Notes: generated by a model from the sequence alone, not told the origin. A DNA stretch of 64,000 nt from Aquabacterium sp029268225 (GCF_037482285.1 NZ_JBBEYB010000008.1:1-64000), one strand, 5' to 3'. Shown: positions 1-8,793, numbered from the stretch's first letter. Numbers and translations are program-made.

Positions 1-323
1 GCCCCGGTGCCGCTGGTGTGCTGCAGCCCCCAGGCCAAGGCCACAGGCCCCAGCACCGCCCCGAAGAGGGCCACCCAGATCAGACGCACCCCATCGCTGC
101 GCTGCAACCTCGCTTCGCGCGCAGCCGGCTGGCGCAGCAGGGCTCCCATCACGGCCGCCCCGCCATACAACAAGGCGGCGGTGGTGAACGGCCCCAGGCC
201 CGCGCCCCAGCGTTGAACCAGAGGCGTGCTGGCCCCGAAAAGCAGGGCTGCCAGCAGGGCCAGCACGCCGCCCCGGATTGCCGGCCGACGTGTGGGCAGC
301 AGCGGATGGGATGGCTGAGTCAT
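1..323 (-). CDS. EamA/DMT-family permease, N-terminal part
   Basis: The reverse strand reads from an ATG at 323 and runs off the window edge, giving the first ~107 residues of a hydrophobic protein. The start (MTQPSHPLLPTRRPAIRGG) is followed by membrane segments around ALLFGASTPLVQRW, TTAALLYGGAAVMGALL and WVALFGAVLGPVALAW. The 'FG.STP' turn and the 'GPVALAWGLQHTSG' stretch are typical of EamA half-repeats in drug/metabolite exporters. It lies 7 bases after the small periplasmic protein gene and on the same strand, so it may be the last gene of the metal efflux operon. Its substrate cannot be told from this part. Family assignment is fairly secure; the rest of the gene lies outside the window. 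Confidence 0.75.
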   Translation of the reverse strand, partial: MTQPSHPLLPTRRPAIRGGVLALLAALLFGASTPLVQRWGAGLGPFTTAALLYGGAAVMGALLRQPAAREARLQRSDGVRLIWVALFGAVLGPVALAWGLQHTSGTG

Positions 324-330
324 GCCGGGC

Positions 331-711
331 TCACTTGACCGAGAAGCGCACCGTCACGGTCTTGCCTTCGACGTTGTTGAGCACGGCCACGACCTTGGCC
401 CCCTTGCTCACCGTCACGCCAGTGGCCTTGAGCTGGTTGTCTCCAGCTTCCTTGAGGTCCGCTTCCGTTTTCTTGCCACCTTGTAAGACGGTCAGCTTGC
501 CCGCGATGCCTTTGGACGGCATGGGCTGGTCGTGGTCCACCAGGTAGATGATCACGCCATCGGCCGTGGCCACCAGCTCGAAGTTCACGTCATGGGCCAC
601 CTGCACCACGCCCCCATGGCGAGCCTTGCCAGCGCCATGCGCCATCGCAGGGTTCAGGCTCAGCGCGCACAAGGTCAGGGCGGCGATCTGGATCAGTTGC
701 TTGGTTGTCAT
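331..711 (-). CDS. Small periplasmic protein of metal efflux operon
   Basis: This 126-residue protein starts MTTKQLIQIAALTLCALSL and has a clear signal peptide ending near AMAHG. The mature part begins HGAGKARHGG, then forms a predicted beta-rich domain of about 95 residues (VNFELVATADGVIIYLVDHD ... VTVRFSVK). Histidines cluster at the mature N-terminus, which would suit metal binding. It follows the RND pump gene by 64 bases and shares its strand, so it is probably co-transcribed. Small proteins of this look, without an assigned function, accompany heavy-metal RND pumps; a chaperone or metal-buffering role is inference. A longer in-frame start exists upstream but would spoil the signal peptide, so the ATG at 711 is preferred. 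Confidence 0.75.
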   Translation of the reverse strand: MTTKQLIQIAALTLCALSLNPAMAHGAGKARHGGVVQVAHDVNFELVATADGVIIYLVDHDQPMPSKGIAGKLTVLQGGKKTEADLKEAGDNQLKATGVTVSKGAKVVAVLNNVEGKTVTVRFSVK

Positions 712-775
712 CGTTGCATCTCCATGCAAGGCGCGGTGCGCTTGAGGGCGGCACCGCCAGGCCCATGGTGTCAGA

Positions 776-3700
776 TCAGAAGGCTTCTGGTGCTCTGGCC
801 TCGGCGGGGGTGTGGCTTTGCGCTTCCGCATGGGCTTCGGCCAGCAGACGCTCGGTGGCCTCACGCCCCAGCAGCCAGAACAGCACGGGCGTGAGCAGCG
901 TGTCCAGCAAGGTCGAGCTGATCAGCCCCCCGAAGATCACCACCGCCACCGGGTGCAGGATCTCCTTGCCCGGTGCGTCGCCCGCCAGCAGCAGCGGCGT
1001 CAACGCAAAAGCCGCGACCAGGGCGGTCATCAGCACCGGGGTCAGGCGCTCCAGCGAACCCCGCACGATCATGGCCTGGCTGAAGGTCTCACCTTCCAAT
1101 CGGCACAGGTTGATGTAGTGGCTGATCTTGAGGATGCCGTTGCGCGTGGCGATGCCGGTCAGTGTGATGAAGCCCACCATGGCTGCCACCGACAGGCTCA
1201 CCCCGGCGATCCACATGGCCACGACACTGCCAATGAGCGCCAACGGGATGTTGGCCATGATGACACCCGCTAGAACTGCCGAGCGATAGCGTGAGTACAG
1301 CACCAGGAACATCATCGCCAGCGACACCAGCGACAGCCCGAGGATCAGTTGGGTGGCCTGCTCCTGGGCCTGGAACTGGCCTTCCAGGCTGATGAAGCTG
1401 CCGGTGGGCAAAGAGGTCTTCGCAATGACCTGGCGGATGTCGGCGATGACGCGCCCCATGTCCGACCCATCGGTGTTGGCATAGACCACGATGCGCCGGC
1501 GGCCGTTTTCCCGGCCGATCTGGTTGGGGCCATCGGCCTCTTCGACGGTGGCGAAGCTGGATACCGGCAGGCGGCCCGCTGGCGTGTCCACCAGCGTGCG
1601 GGCCAGGTCCAGCGGACCTCGCTTGTCGTCGGGCAGTCTCAGCACCAGCTCGTAGCGGCGCGAGCCGTCCACGATCTGCGCGCCATGCGCCCCATCGGTC
1701 AAGGCCTTGAGGATGCGGATGGCCTCGCCGGGTGCCAGCCCGGTCTGGGCCAGGCGCTGCGGGTCGAGGCGGACCATCACCTGCGGGATCAGCACCTGCT
1801 TTTCCACCGTCAGGTCCACCAACCCCTTCACGCCCGAGAGGTTCTGGCGCATCTGCTCGGCCAGGCCCCGCAGCGTGTCGGTGTCGTCCCCGTAGATCTT
1901 GACGGCGATCTGGGCCCGCACGCCCGACAGCAGGTGGTCCAGCCGGTGCGAGATGGGCTGGCCGATGGCGACCTGCGCAGGCAGCACGGACAGCTGCGCG
2001 CGGATCTGGGCCATCACGGCCTCGCGGTCCACGGGCGGGCCCTCGCGACGCAGGTCCACGTCGATCTCGGCCGAGTGCACCCCTTCGGCATGCTCGTCCA
2101 GCTCGGCCCGGCCGGTGCGCCGGCCCACCTGGGTCACACTCGGCACTTCGCCAATCAGCTTCTCGGCCAGGGCGCCCATGCGGTTGGCCTCGGCCAGCGA
2201 GGTGCCCGGGTTGAACATCAGGGACAGCACCAGAGAGCCCTCATTGAAGGCCGGCAGGAAAGCCCGCGGGAAGAACGGCACCGAGGCCGCGGCCGCCGCC
2301 ACGGCCAGGACCGCTGCGCCGATCAGCAGCCGGGCGCGCGGAAAGGACCAGGTCAGCAGCTTGGCATCCCAGCGCTTGAGACGAGCGACCAGCGGGCTGT
2401 CGCCATGGCCGAGTTGCTTCATGCGGGGCAGCAACTGGCTGCACAGCACCGGCGTCACCGTCATCGACACCAGCATCGACGCCAGGATGGAGACGATGTA
2501 GGCAATGCCCAGGGGCGAGAACAGTCGACCTTCGATGCCCGGCAGGGCAAACAGCGGCACGAACACCAGCACGACGATGACCGTGGCGTAGACGATGCCC
2601 GAGCGCACCTCGACGCTGGCCTGGCGCACCACCTCCAGCACGGGGCGGGGCTGGGGCAGCAGGCTGTTGTCCTTGAGGCGGCGCAGGATGTTCTCCACAT
2701 CCACCACCGCGTCATCGACCAGTTCGCCAATCGCGATCGCCAGGCCGCCCAGGGTCATCACGTTGATGGACTGGTCCAGCAGCCTGAAGACCAGCGCGGT
2801 GACGGCCAGTGACAAGGGGATGGCGACCAGCGAGATGAGCGTGGTACGTGCCGACAGCAGGAAGGCAAACAGCACGATGGCCACCATGATGGCGCCGTCG
2901 CGCAAGGCCTCGGTCACGTTGCCGATGGAGGCCTGGATGAAGTCCGCCTGACGGAACAGCACCTGGGGCGCGGACAAGCCTTTGGGCATGCCCGCCTTCA
3001 GTTCATCGAGCGCCTGCTCGATCTGGCGGGTCAGTCGCACGGTGTCGCCCGCAGGCTGCTTCTGCACGCTGACGATGACGGCAGGCTGGCCCTTGTAGCC
3101 CGCATCCCCGCGCTTGAGGCCCGGCGCAAAGCGCACCTCGGCAACCTGGCTGAGCTGCACCGGTCGCCCATCCTTCCAGGCCACGGCCACGCCTTGCAGG
3201 TCATCGACCCGGTTGGTGCGGCCCAGGTGGCGGATCAGGTACTCGCGGCTGTTGAGGTCGATGAAGCCGCCCCCGGCGTTGCTGGCAAAACCTTGCAGCG
3301 CTTGCTCGATCTGCGTCAGCGAGATGCCGAACTGAGCCATGCGGCTCGGGTCCGGCTCGACGCGCAGCTGGCGCACATCGCCCCCAATGGGGATCACCTG
3401 CGACACCCCGGGGATGGCCAGCAGCCGCGGCCTGAGCACGAAGTCGGCGTACTCACGCGCCTGCATGGGCGTGGCCGCGTCCTTGGCCCCGTCCAGCGGC
3501 AAGGCGATCAGCATGACCTCCCCCATGATGGACGACACCGGCCCCATCACTGGTGTGATCTCGTCGGGCAATTGCCCACGCAGCTGGGCCAGGCGCTCGG
3601 CGACGAGCTGGCGGTTGCGGTAGATGTCGGTGCCCCAGTCGAACTCGGCGTAGACGATGGACAGGCCCACGCCCGAAGTCGAGCGCACCCGGGTCACCCC

Positions 3701-3931
3701 CGGCATGCCATTGAGCGCGGTCTCGATGGGAAAGGTGACCAGTTGCTCCACCTCTTCCGGCGCCATGCCGCCCGACTCGGTCAGCACCGTGACCAGGGGC
3801 TTGTTGAGGTCGGGGAAGACATCGACCGGCGTGCGCCAGGCGGTCATCCCGCCATAGACCAGCAGCAGGGCGGCAAAGGCCAGCACGAAGAGCCGGTTGT
3901 GCAGGCTGTATCGAACGATCCAGTTGAACAT
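776..3931 (-). CDS. Heavy-metal-type RND efflux pump (CzcA/CusA family)
   Basis: This 1051-residue inner-membrane proton antiporter belongs to the HME class of RND pumps and works with the adaptor and TolC-like gene upstream. It opens MFNWIVRYSLHNRLFVLAFA (first membrane helix), then TPVDVFPDLNKPLVTVLTE, a hallmark of the CzcA/CusA group. Transmembrane helix 4 reads GGLAIAIGELVDDAVVDVEN, carrying the acidic residues of the proton relay. Two large periplasmic domains and twelve predicted helices fit the usual length of 1020-1070. The ATG at 3931 is chosen because GAGGAG precedes it by 7 bases and it begins 10 bases after the adaptor's stop. The helix 4 signature differs from both E. coli CusA (GAMVDAAIVMIEN) and classical CzcA (DFG), so the metal cannot be named. 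Confidence 0.93.
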   Translation of the reverse strand: MFNWIVRYSLHNRLFVLAFAALLLVYGGMTAWRTPVDVFPDLNKPLVTVLTESGGMAPEEVEQLVTFPIETALNGMPGVTRVRSTSGVGLSIVYAEFDWGTDIYRNRQLVAERLAQLRGQLPDEITPVMGPVSSIMGEVMLIALPLDGAKDAATPMQAREYADFVLRPRLLAIPGVSQVIPIGGDVRQLRVEPDPSRMAQFGISLTQIEQALQGFASNAGGGFIDLNSREYLIRHLGRTNRVDDLQGVAVAWKDGRPVQLSQVAEVRFAPGLKRGDAGYKGQPAVIVSVQKQPAGDTVRLTRQIEQALDELKAGMPKGLSAPQVLFRQADFIQASIGNVTEALRDGAIMVAIVLFAFLLSARTTLISLVAIPLSLAVTALVFRLLDQSINVMTLGGLAIAIGELVDDAVVDVENILRRLKDNSLLPQPRPVLEVVRQASVEVRSGIVYATVIVVLVFVPLFALPGIEGRLFSPLGIAYIVSILASMLVSMTVTPVLCSQLLPRMKQLGHGDSPLVARLKRWDAKLLTWSFPRARLLIGAAVLAVAAAAASVPFFPRAFLPAFNEGSLVLSLMFNPGTSLAEANRMGALAEKLIGEVPSVTQVGRRTGRAELDEHAEGVHSAEIDVDLRREGPPVDREAVMAQIRAQLSVLPAQVAIGQPISHRLDHLLSGVRAQIAVKIYGDDTDTLRGLAEQMRQNLSGVKGLVDLTVEKQVLIPQVMVRLDPQRLAQTGLAPGEAIRILKALTDGAHGAQIVDGSRRYELVLRLPDDKRGPLDLARTLVDTPAGRLPVSSFATVEEADGPNQIGRENGRRRIVVYANTDGSDMGRVIADIRQVIAKTSLPTGSFISLEGQFQAQEQATQLILGLSLVSLAMMFLVLYSRYRSAVLAGVIMANIPLALIGSVVAMWIAGVSLSVAAMVGFITLTGIATRNGILKISHYINLCRLEGETFSQAMIVRGSLERLTPVLMTALVAAFALTPLLLAGDAPGKEILHPVAVVIFGGLISSTLLDTLLTPVLFWLLGREATERLLAEAHAEAQSHTPAEARAPEAF

Positions 3932-3941
3932 GCCGCGCTCC

Positions 3942-5090
3942 TCAGCGGATCTGTGCGACGAGCGCCGCACCTCGGACCACGACGCGGTTGTCCGCCGCCA
4001 AGCCCTGGGTCACCAGCACGGTGTGGGCGTCCAGCGGCTGAACCTGCACGGGCTGCGGCACATAGCGCTCAGCGCCCACCTTGATCCACACCACGGACTC
4101 ATTGGCTGGGCTGCGCACCACGGCTTCGGCCGGCAACACGATGCCCTTGCGCTGACGCTTGAGCGCCGCCACCACGGTCACGGGCTGCCCCACGGCCAGC
4201 ACGGCATCGCCACGGGTTCGCACCTTGAAGGTCAGTGGCAGCACCCCATCGCGCAGCGAGCGGGCCGCCCCGACGAGCTGCAGTTGCACATCGGCTTGGC
4301 CCAGCAGGTTGGCCTGGGCGAGCTGACTGGCCAATTGGACATCGGGGGTGGTGGCTTCGACCAGCATGCGCGTCGGATCGACCACCTCGATCAGCACCTC
4401 CCGAGGCTCGACCACCTGCCCCACCTTCAGGTCGGCGCGCGCGATGACCCCGGAGACAGGCGCCCGCAAGGCCTCGCGTGCGGCCAGGCTGGCGCCGATG
4501 CCGCGTTCCCGCTCAGCCAGCGACTGGGCCTCGATGCGCGCGGCGTCGATGTCCTTGCGTGGCACCGAGCCTTCCAGAGATTCCAGGCGCTTGAGTCGCT
4601 GCTCGGCCAGTTCACGGGCGGCACGCAGTTCGCTGCGTTGCGCCTGCTGGGCGGCCAGCGCGAACGGCTCGGCATGGTGGCGTACCCAGGCCAGCACGTC
4701 GCCTTGACGCACGGCCTGGCCCGCCACGGGCAAGCCTTGCGGACCGGCCTCGATGCGACCGCCGTGCATCGACTGCACCAGGCCGCTGGCGTTCGGATCG
4801 GCCACCACCCGACCGGGCAGTTGCACCGTCACAGCGGCATCGGTTTCCGGTGCGATGAGGGTGCGCAAGCCCATGCGGCGTTGCGCGATCTTCGGAATGT
4901 GGACGCTGCCATCGGGCAGTCGGCTCAAGCCGGATGTGTTCGGCGCCGCAGCCTGATCCAGGTGTTCGCCGTTGGGGCCATGGGCGCCCGGCCCGGCGTG
5001 AGCGGCGTGCAGGCTCAAGCTCAGGACGAACAGTGTTGTCAGGGTGCGCAACTGGAGGTGCATGCGTTGACATATCTGAATCGGGTTCAT
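3942..5090 (-). CDS. RND efflux periplasmic adaptor (CzcB-like)
   Basis: A membrane fusion protein of 382 residues linking the pump to the outer-membrane factor. A signal peptide ends near SLHAAHA. The mature N-terminus carries GPGAHGPNGEHLD, a motif repeated in the product of the upstream neighbour. A barrel-sandwich (lipoyl-like) half follows (GRVVADPNASG ... GGRIEAGPQGLPVAGQAVRQGDVLAWV), then a coiled-coil hairpin (about residues 140-210, rich in A, E, R, L), the second sandwich half (LRAPVSGVIARADLKVGQVV) and beta-barrel and membrane-proximal domains. Its ATG overlaps the stop of the preceding gene (ATGA) and has AAGGGAG about 8 bases upstream, indicating translational coupling. Confidence 0.9.
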   Translation of the reverse strand: MNPIQICQRMHLQLRTLTTLFVLSLSLHAAHAGPGAHGPNGEHLDQAAAPNTSGLSRLPDGSVHIPKIAQRRMGLRTLIAPETDAAVTVQLPGRVVADPNASGLVQSMHGGRIEAGPQGLPVAGQAVRQGDVLAWVRHHAEPFALAAQQAQRSELRAARELAEQRLKRLESLEGSVPRKDIDAARIEAQSLAERERGIGASLAAREALRAPVSGVIARADLKVGQVVEPREVLIEVVDPTRMLVEATTPDVQLASQLAQANLLGQADVQLQLVGAARSLRDGVLPLTFKVRTRGDAVLAVGQPVTVVAALKRQRKGIVLPAEAVVRSPANESVVWIKVGAERYVPQPVQVQPLDAHTVLVTQGLAADNRVVVRGAALVAQIR

Positions 5091-5782
5091 GCGGCGTCTC
5101 CCTTGTTGGTTTCAGCGTGGGCGGTGTCTGCCGCGCGTTGGCGCCAGCGCCACGCGGCGATCACGCCCAGCCCCAGCACGAGCACGCCCCCGGCGGCCCA
5201 GCGCCAAGCGGTGCCGGCATGGGCGTCATCGTGGGCGGGGTGGTCGTCCGCACCGTGTTCGTGCCCGTGGTCATGCGCCTGAGTGGCGGCCTGGGCCTGG
5301 CCAGCCCCGACACGGAGCACGGCATCCAGCAAGTCGCTGTCATCGCCCGCCACCACGGTGACGACAACGGCATGCTCGCCGGGTTGGGACAGCAGCTTCA
5401 GCATCGCCGGGTCGTCCACCGCGTAGTCGCCCAGGTCGGGGTGGAACTTCGCCTTCGCTTTCAGCGCGCCGGACTCGACCTCGACGTCGGCTTTCAAGAC
5501 AGGTTCGTTGGTCGCGAAGCGGTCGATCAGGATGGACAACTCGCCACCACTGAGGCGCGCGACCAGCTCGAACAGCTCGGATTGGGCTTCCATCTTCGGT
5601 ACGGTGGAGGTGGCGGTGCTGGTCGCTGGTGGACCGTCGAGGTGTTCGCCATTGGGGCCGTGAGCGCCCGGGGCAGCCAGCGTCACGTTGGTACCGAGGC
5701 TGAAGACCAAGGCCAGCACGATCTGGCGCAAGGGAGTGAGGAGGTTGAGTCGGCTCATAGGGGTGAAATCAATGCGGCTCAT
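5087..5782 (-). CDS. Membrane-anchored periplasmic His-rich protein of metal efflux operon
   Basis: A 231-residue protein. A signal peptide (LVFSLGTNVTLAA) is followed by APGAHGPNGEHLD, nearly the same motif as at the mature end of the adaptor encoded next. A beta-rich domain of about 100 residues comes next (MEAQSELFELVARLSGGELS ... HAVVVTVVAGDDSDLLDAVL), then a histidine/aspartate-rich linker (HDHGHEHGADDHPAHDDAH) and a single C-terminal helix with an RWRQR cytoplasmic end. The architecture suggests a periplasmic metal-binding or delivery domain tethered to the inner membrane. It overlaps both neighbours by ATGA junctions. No experimentally named family is recognised; metal chaperone is an inference from histidines and context. 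Confidence 0.8.
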   Translation of the reverse strand: MSRIDFTPMSRLNLLTPLRQIVLALVFSLGTNVTLAAPGAHGPNGEHLDGPPATSTATSTVPKMEAQSELFELVARLSGGELSILIDRFATNEPVLKADVEVESGALKAKAKFHPDLGDYAVDDPAMLKLLSQPGEHAVVVTVVAGDDSDLLDAVLRVGAGQAQAATQAHDHGHEHGADDHPAHDDAHAGTAWRWAAGGVLVLGLGVIAAWRWRQRAADTAHAETNKGDAA

Positions 5783-7077
5783 GGCAGTTGTCCAAGGGCA
5801 TGTTGGAGGCGGGCCAGGGCTTGGACCAGGGCGGCGTGTTGACGTGCAGCAGCTGCGTCGGCCTGTGCGGCGGACGACAGGGCACGCAGGAGTTCTGGCA
5901 GGGACGATTCACCGGCCTGAAAGGACCGAGTCAACAGCCGGGCGCGCTCGCGCAACAGGCGTGCACGCTCGGCTTCCGCTGCGGCTTGGTCGGTGGCCGC
6001 GCTCACATGTCCGCGTGCCAAGGCTTGCTCCGCTTCAAGCTGCTGGTGCATGCGTTGAAGGGCCATCTGCGCGCGGTCCAGGTCAGCCAAGGCTGTGGCC
6101 AACCGGGGCGCGTTGTGGGGATCCGTGCCAAATGGCACGCTCACGGACAGGGCGACGCTGCTTTGCCGGGGCTGCCCCGAGCCGGGCTGCTCCTGGCGCA
6201 TGCCCATGCCGAGTTCGGGCGCGGCCCCACGTTGGGCTTGCACCTGAGCCACCCGTTGCTGGGCACGCGCTACCGCTGCGGCGGCCAACTGTGCTTCAGG
6301 GTGTGCCTCAAGTGATGCACTCTGGGCCGTATCGTCGCGCGGAGATAGCGCCTCGGGCTCAGGCAGCGCGGTCCATCCGGTCAACAGGGTCCAGGCGCTG
6401 CGCTGTGCGGCCAAGGCCCGTTCGGCCTCAAGCGCCAGACTGCGAGCAGCGAGCATCTCGGCCTGGGCAGCCATAGCGTCGGTGGGAGCCAAATCGCCCG
6501 CCCGGACACGCCGCTCGACATCGGCACTGAGCGCTTCCAAGGTCTTGCGCTGTTGGGCCGCCTGCAAAGCACTGGCCTCGGCCTGCTGGAGTTGGGCGGC
6601 CTGCTCCCGCAGGCGCGTGGCCAGCTGCAGGCGCGCGGCGCGTTCCGAGGCACCCGCCCAGTCGGACTCGGCTTGCGCCACTTGGGCGTTGAGCTTGCGT
6701 TGACCCGGGCGCCACAGCGGCAAGGCGATGCCCAGCTCGGTCTCGCGCGCGCCTGCGGCCGCAGAACCGCGACCCTCGCGTCGGGACAGTGCCAGCGAGG
6801 GCGCCGCAGCCAGCCAAGCGTCGGCCAAGCCTTGCTCGGCCAGCACCTGACGTTGACGGCCCGTCGCTTCGGCGGACGCCAGGGAACGATCCCACGCCGC
6901 AGCGAGGGCTTGCGCCATGGTCAAACGCTGGGCAACGGAGGAGGAAGTGGCCGGGGACGAGGTCGCCGAAACCGGGGGAACAGGTGGCGCAGCCTGTGCA
7001 GCGCCAACCAGCGCGCTGCCTGCAAGCATGCAGGCAAGGCGCCATGGGGTGAACCATGGAGATGAATTCACGATCAT
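5779..7077 (-). CDS. TolC-family outer membrane efflux protein (CzcC-like)
   Basis: The outer-membrane channel of the tripartite system, 432 residues. A signal peptide (MIVNSSPWFTPWRLACMLAG ... GAAQA) is followed by long alanine/glutamine-rich helices in two homologous halves (AAAWDRSLASAEATGRQRQV and a second half beginning at EAHPEAQLAAAAVARAQQRV), the usual pattern of outer membrane efflux proteins. Beta strands appear at PSLALSRREGRG and SVALSVSVPFG. An upstream ATG at 7110 would add 11 residues with no signal-like character, so 7077 is preferred, although neither has a strong ribosome site. The stop overlaps the next start (ATGA). Confidence 0.88.
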   Translation of the reverse strand: MIVNSSPWFTPWRLACMLAGSALVGAAQAAPPVPPVSATSSPATSSSVAQRLTMAQALAAAWDRSLASAEATGRQRQVLAEQGLADAWLAAAPSLALSRREGRGSAAAGARETELGIALPLWRPGQRKLNAQVAQAESDWAGASERAARLQLATRLREQAAQLQQAEASALQAAQQRKTLEALSADVERRVRAGDLAPTDAMAAQAEMLAARSLALEAERALAAQRSAWTLLTGWTALPEPEALSPRDDTAQSASLEAHPEAQLAAAAVARAQQRVAQVQAQRGAAPELGMGMRQEQPGSGQPRQSSVALSVSVPFGTDPHNAPRLATALADLDRAQMALQRMHQQLEAEQALARGHVSAATDQAAAEAERARLLRERARLLTRSFQAGESSLPELLRALSSAAQADAAAARQHAALVQALARLQHALGQLP

Positions 7078-7180
7078 CCTGACAGAAGTGTGGTGCGGCC
7101 CCGCCGGCATTCAGCCGGACATCGGGTCGCTACCGCTCAAACCAAACGCGCAGGGGTCAGCCCCGCGCAACACGGCGGTG

Positions 7181-7543
7181 TCAGGTGAGTGATTGCGGAG
7201 GTCGCTCTGGGCCGCTCAAGAAGGGCTGCGGCGGCTCGGTGGGATGAGCGATGACCGGTGGCGCCGAACCGACGCGCAGAACCGGCAAAACGGCGGCAGT
7301 CAGCAAGGCCGGCGCGGACAGGCATGCATCGCTCATCACATGCTCTGTTGATTCGTCGGAATCATCCTGATGAAACCCCGCATCGTGGTCGTCATGGACG
7401 TCGTGGTGATGCGCAGAGCCGTCAAAGTGAAGCAACGCATGCACCACTTCCTCGCCCTCGGCCGCCCACACGCCCAGCCCCGCATGGGCCAGCGACTGCC
7501 AGCACACGCAGAAAACGAGGAGGATGGAAAGCCAACGACGCAT
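7181..7543 (-). CDS. CzcI-like periplasmic His/Asp-rich protein
   Basis: A 120-residue exported protein, first gene of the efflux operon. It has a signal peptide (MRRWLSILLVFCVCWQSLAHA), a central histidine/aspartate-rich run (HHHDVHDDHDAGFHQDDSD) and a proline-rich C-terminus with PFLSGPERPP. Small exported proteins of this shape head czc/cnr-type operons; CzcI has been proposed to modulate induction by metal. No good Shine-Dalgarno precedes the ATG (only TAATAAGCT), so translation may start by another route or the transcript may be almost leaderless. Family assignment rests on length, histidine content, C-terminal pattern and position, not on a database match. Confidence 0.65.
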   Translation of the reverse strand: MRRWLSILLVFCVCWQSLAHAGLGVWAAEGEEVVHALLHFDGSAHHHDVHDDHDAGFHQDDSDESTEHVMSDACLSAPALLTAAVLPVLRVGSAPPVIAHPTEPPQPFLSGPERPPQSLT

Positions 7544-7672
7544 AGCTTATTAGTCTAGCAGGGAGGGTGAACCGAAGGCCCACATAACCCCATTCTTCGA
7601 GGGATCTGGCTTGTCAGGACCAACCGACCGACTGCAACTGCATGCGAACCGGTCAGTCGTGTCTTCGCCAAT

Positions 7673-7706
7673 CGAATGGCCGGTGATGACCAATCGCTGC
7701 CATTCG
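7673..7706. repeat. Inverted repeat upstream of metal efflux operon
   Basis: CGAATGGC at 7673-7680 is matched by its reverse complement GCCATTCG at 7699-7706, with an 18-base spacer. It sits 130 bases upstream of the CzcI-like gene and 25 bases after the protease gene stop, both on the minus strand. It could be an operator of the efflux operon or a weak hairpin after the protease gene. No T-run follows it, so an intrinsic terminator is unlikely. Confidence 0.35.
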
Positions 7707-7730
7707 GCCTTGAGGTCTCAATGACCGAGT

Positions 7731-8744
7731 TCAGCCTTTAGCGGTCAGCGCGAGCAGCACGTCGGCATACCAAGCGCAGTTCAGCCCCAGCGATTCGTCT
7801 TGCACTTGGTCTCGGTCGCTCATGTCCATGCGGGTCGAATGCACACCGAGCAGTTGCCAGCACATCGGAGGGCTTGAGTGATGGCCTCCGGTGCGCCGCC
7901 GAACGACCGGTGAGCCACTGCTTCCACGGTGTGTACGCGCATCGGTCAGGAAATAGCCTTGACGTTGAAAGCGCACGCCATACGCGGAAGCAAGGGATGC
8001 ACTTCGCGCCACGGCCAGATGGTGCACCGTGTCGTGAAAGCCGAGGGGGAAGCCTGCGATCGTCAATGCATCTCCGATCACGATCTCTTCTCCACGAGCG
8101 TCCAGATGGGTTTCATCGAACGCCAGCAGCACAGCCCCTGCGGGCAGGCTGGTGGCGGAAATCGCCATCACCGCTACATCGACCGCGCCACCACTGTCCA
8201 CCGCCTCGCGCCATTGGCTGAGGCCTGCTTGGTACAAGGGCAGCGACAGCACAGCATGGCGGGTCAGATCCTGCGCGTGCGTGTGCAATCCGATCTCGAT
8301 GCGATCCGGAAAGTGCGAACTGTCGGCATCAGCAAAGACATGCCGATTGCTCACCAGGAACAACTGGTCTGCGCGCCGAAAGAAGAAGCCGCTGGCGCGG
8401 CTCTGAACCACCGATCCCACGAACGTGGTGATCTGAGTGGTGGTGTGCAGCAGCGCATCGGCTGCGCCTGTCCACGCGGTGCGATCGCCCGGGCTCTGGC
8501 TGCGCTGCAGGAGCGCACGGTTGCGGGCCACCTCACGCTCGAAAGTCATCAACACGACATCGGACATGTCCGAATGCAACATCACAGTGCGCGCGGCCTC
8601 GGCGTGGGCGTCGAACGACGCCATGAGCTTGGCGAGCGCGGGGGCGGACAGCGTCTCGATGACGGCTGGCAACAGGGCGTCGAGCGCGACCAGGCTGCCC
8701 TTCAGCTCGCAGATGCGTTCCGTGGCTTGTTGCAGGTTTTTCAA
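7731..8744 (-). CDS. Trypsin-like serine protease with N-terminal helical domain, no signal peptide
   Basis: A 337-residue protein. Residues 1-110 are helical (LQQATERICELKGSLVALDALL ...) with no signal peptide. The second part is a chymotrypsin-fold peptidase: the oxidised-core strand ASGFFFRRADQLFLVSNRHVF contains the catalytic His, VDVAVMAI the likely Asp, and HRGSSGSPVV the nucleophilic Ser in the GSSGSP form. FPLGFHDTVHHLAVARSASLAS is typical of bacterial proteases of this group. It follows the cold-shock gene on the same strand, but a strong terminator lies between them. The cytoplasmic location is inferred from the lack of an export signal. The target is unknown. Confidence 0.8.
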   Translation of the reverse strand: MKNLQQATERICELKGSLVALDALLPAVIETLSAPALAKLMASFDAHAEAARTVMLHSDMSDVVLMTFEREVARNRALLQRSQSPGDRTAWTGAADALLHTTTQITTFVGSVVQSRASGFFFRRADQLFLVSNRHVFADADSSHFPDRIEIGLHTHAQDLTRHAVLSLPLYQAGLSQWREAVDSGGAVDVAVMAISATSLPAGAVLLAFDETHLDARGEEIVIGDALTIAGFPLGFHDTVHHLAVARSASLASAYGVRFQRQGYFLTDARTHRGSSGSPVVRRRTGGHHSSPPMCWQLLGVHSTRMDMSDRDQVQDESLGLNCAWYADVLLALTAKG

Positions 8745-8760
8745 ATGGACTCCCGTGTAC

Positions 8761-8793
8761 AGAAAAGAAAAAAGCGCGGACTGGCCGCGCTTT
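8761..8793 (-). terminator. Rho-independent terminator of the cold-shock gene
   Basis: On the minus strand AAAGCGCGG and CCGCGCTTT form a perfect 9-base-pair stem with a 5-base loop (8771-8793), followed by TTTCTTTTCT. It lies 48 bases after the csp stop and directly before the protease gene, so protease expression needs read-through or its own promoter. Confidence 0.9.

Noticed and set aside
1349..2812. 487-codon plus-strand open frame opposite the RND pump gene
   Set aside because: It mirrors the high-GC third-position bias of the pump gene; its protein is rich in His, Gln, Arg and Gly with no recognisable domain.
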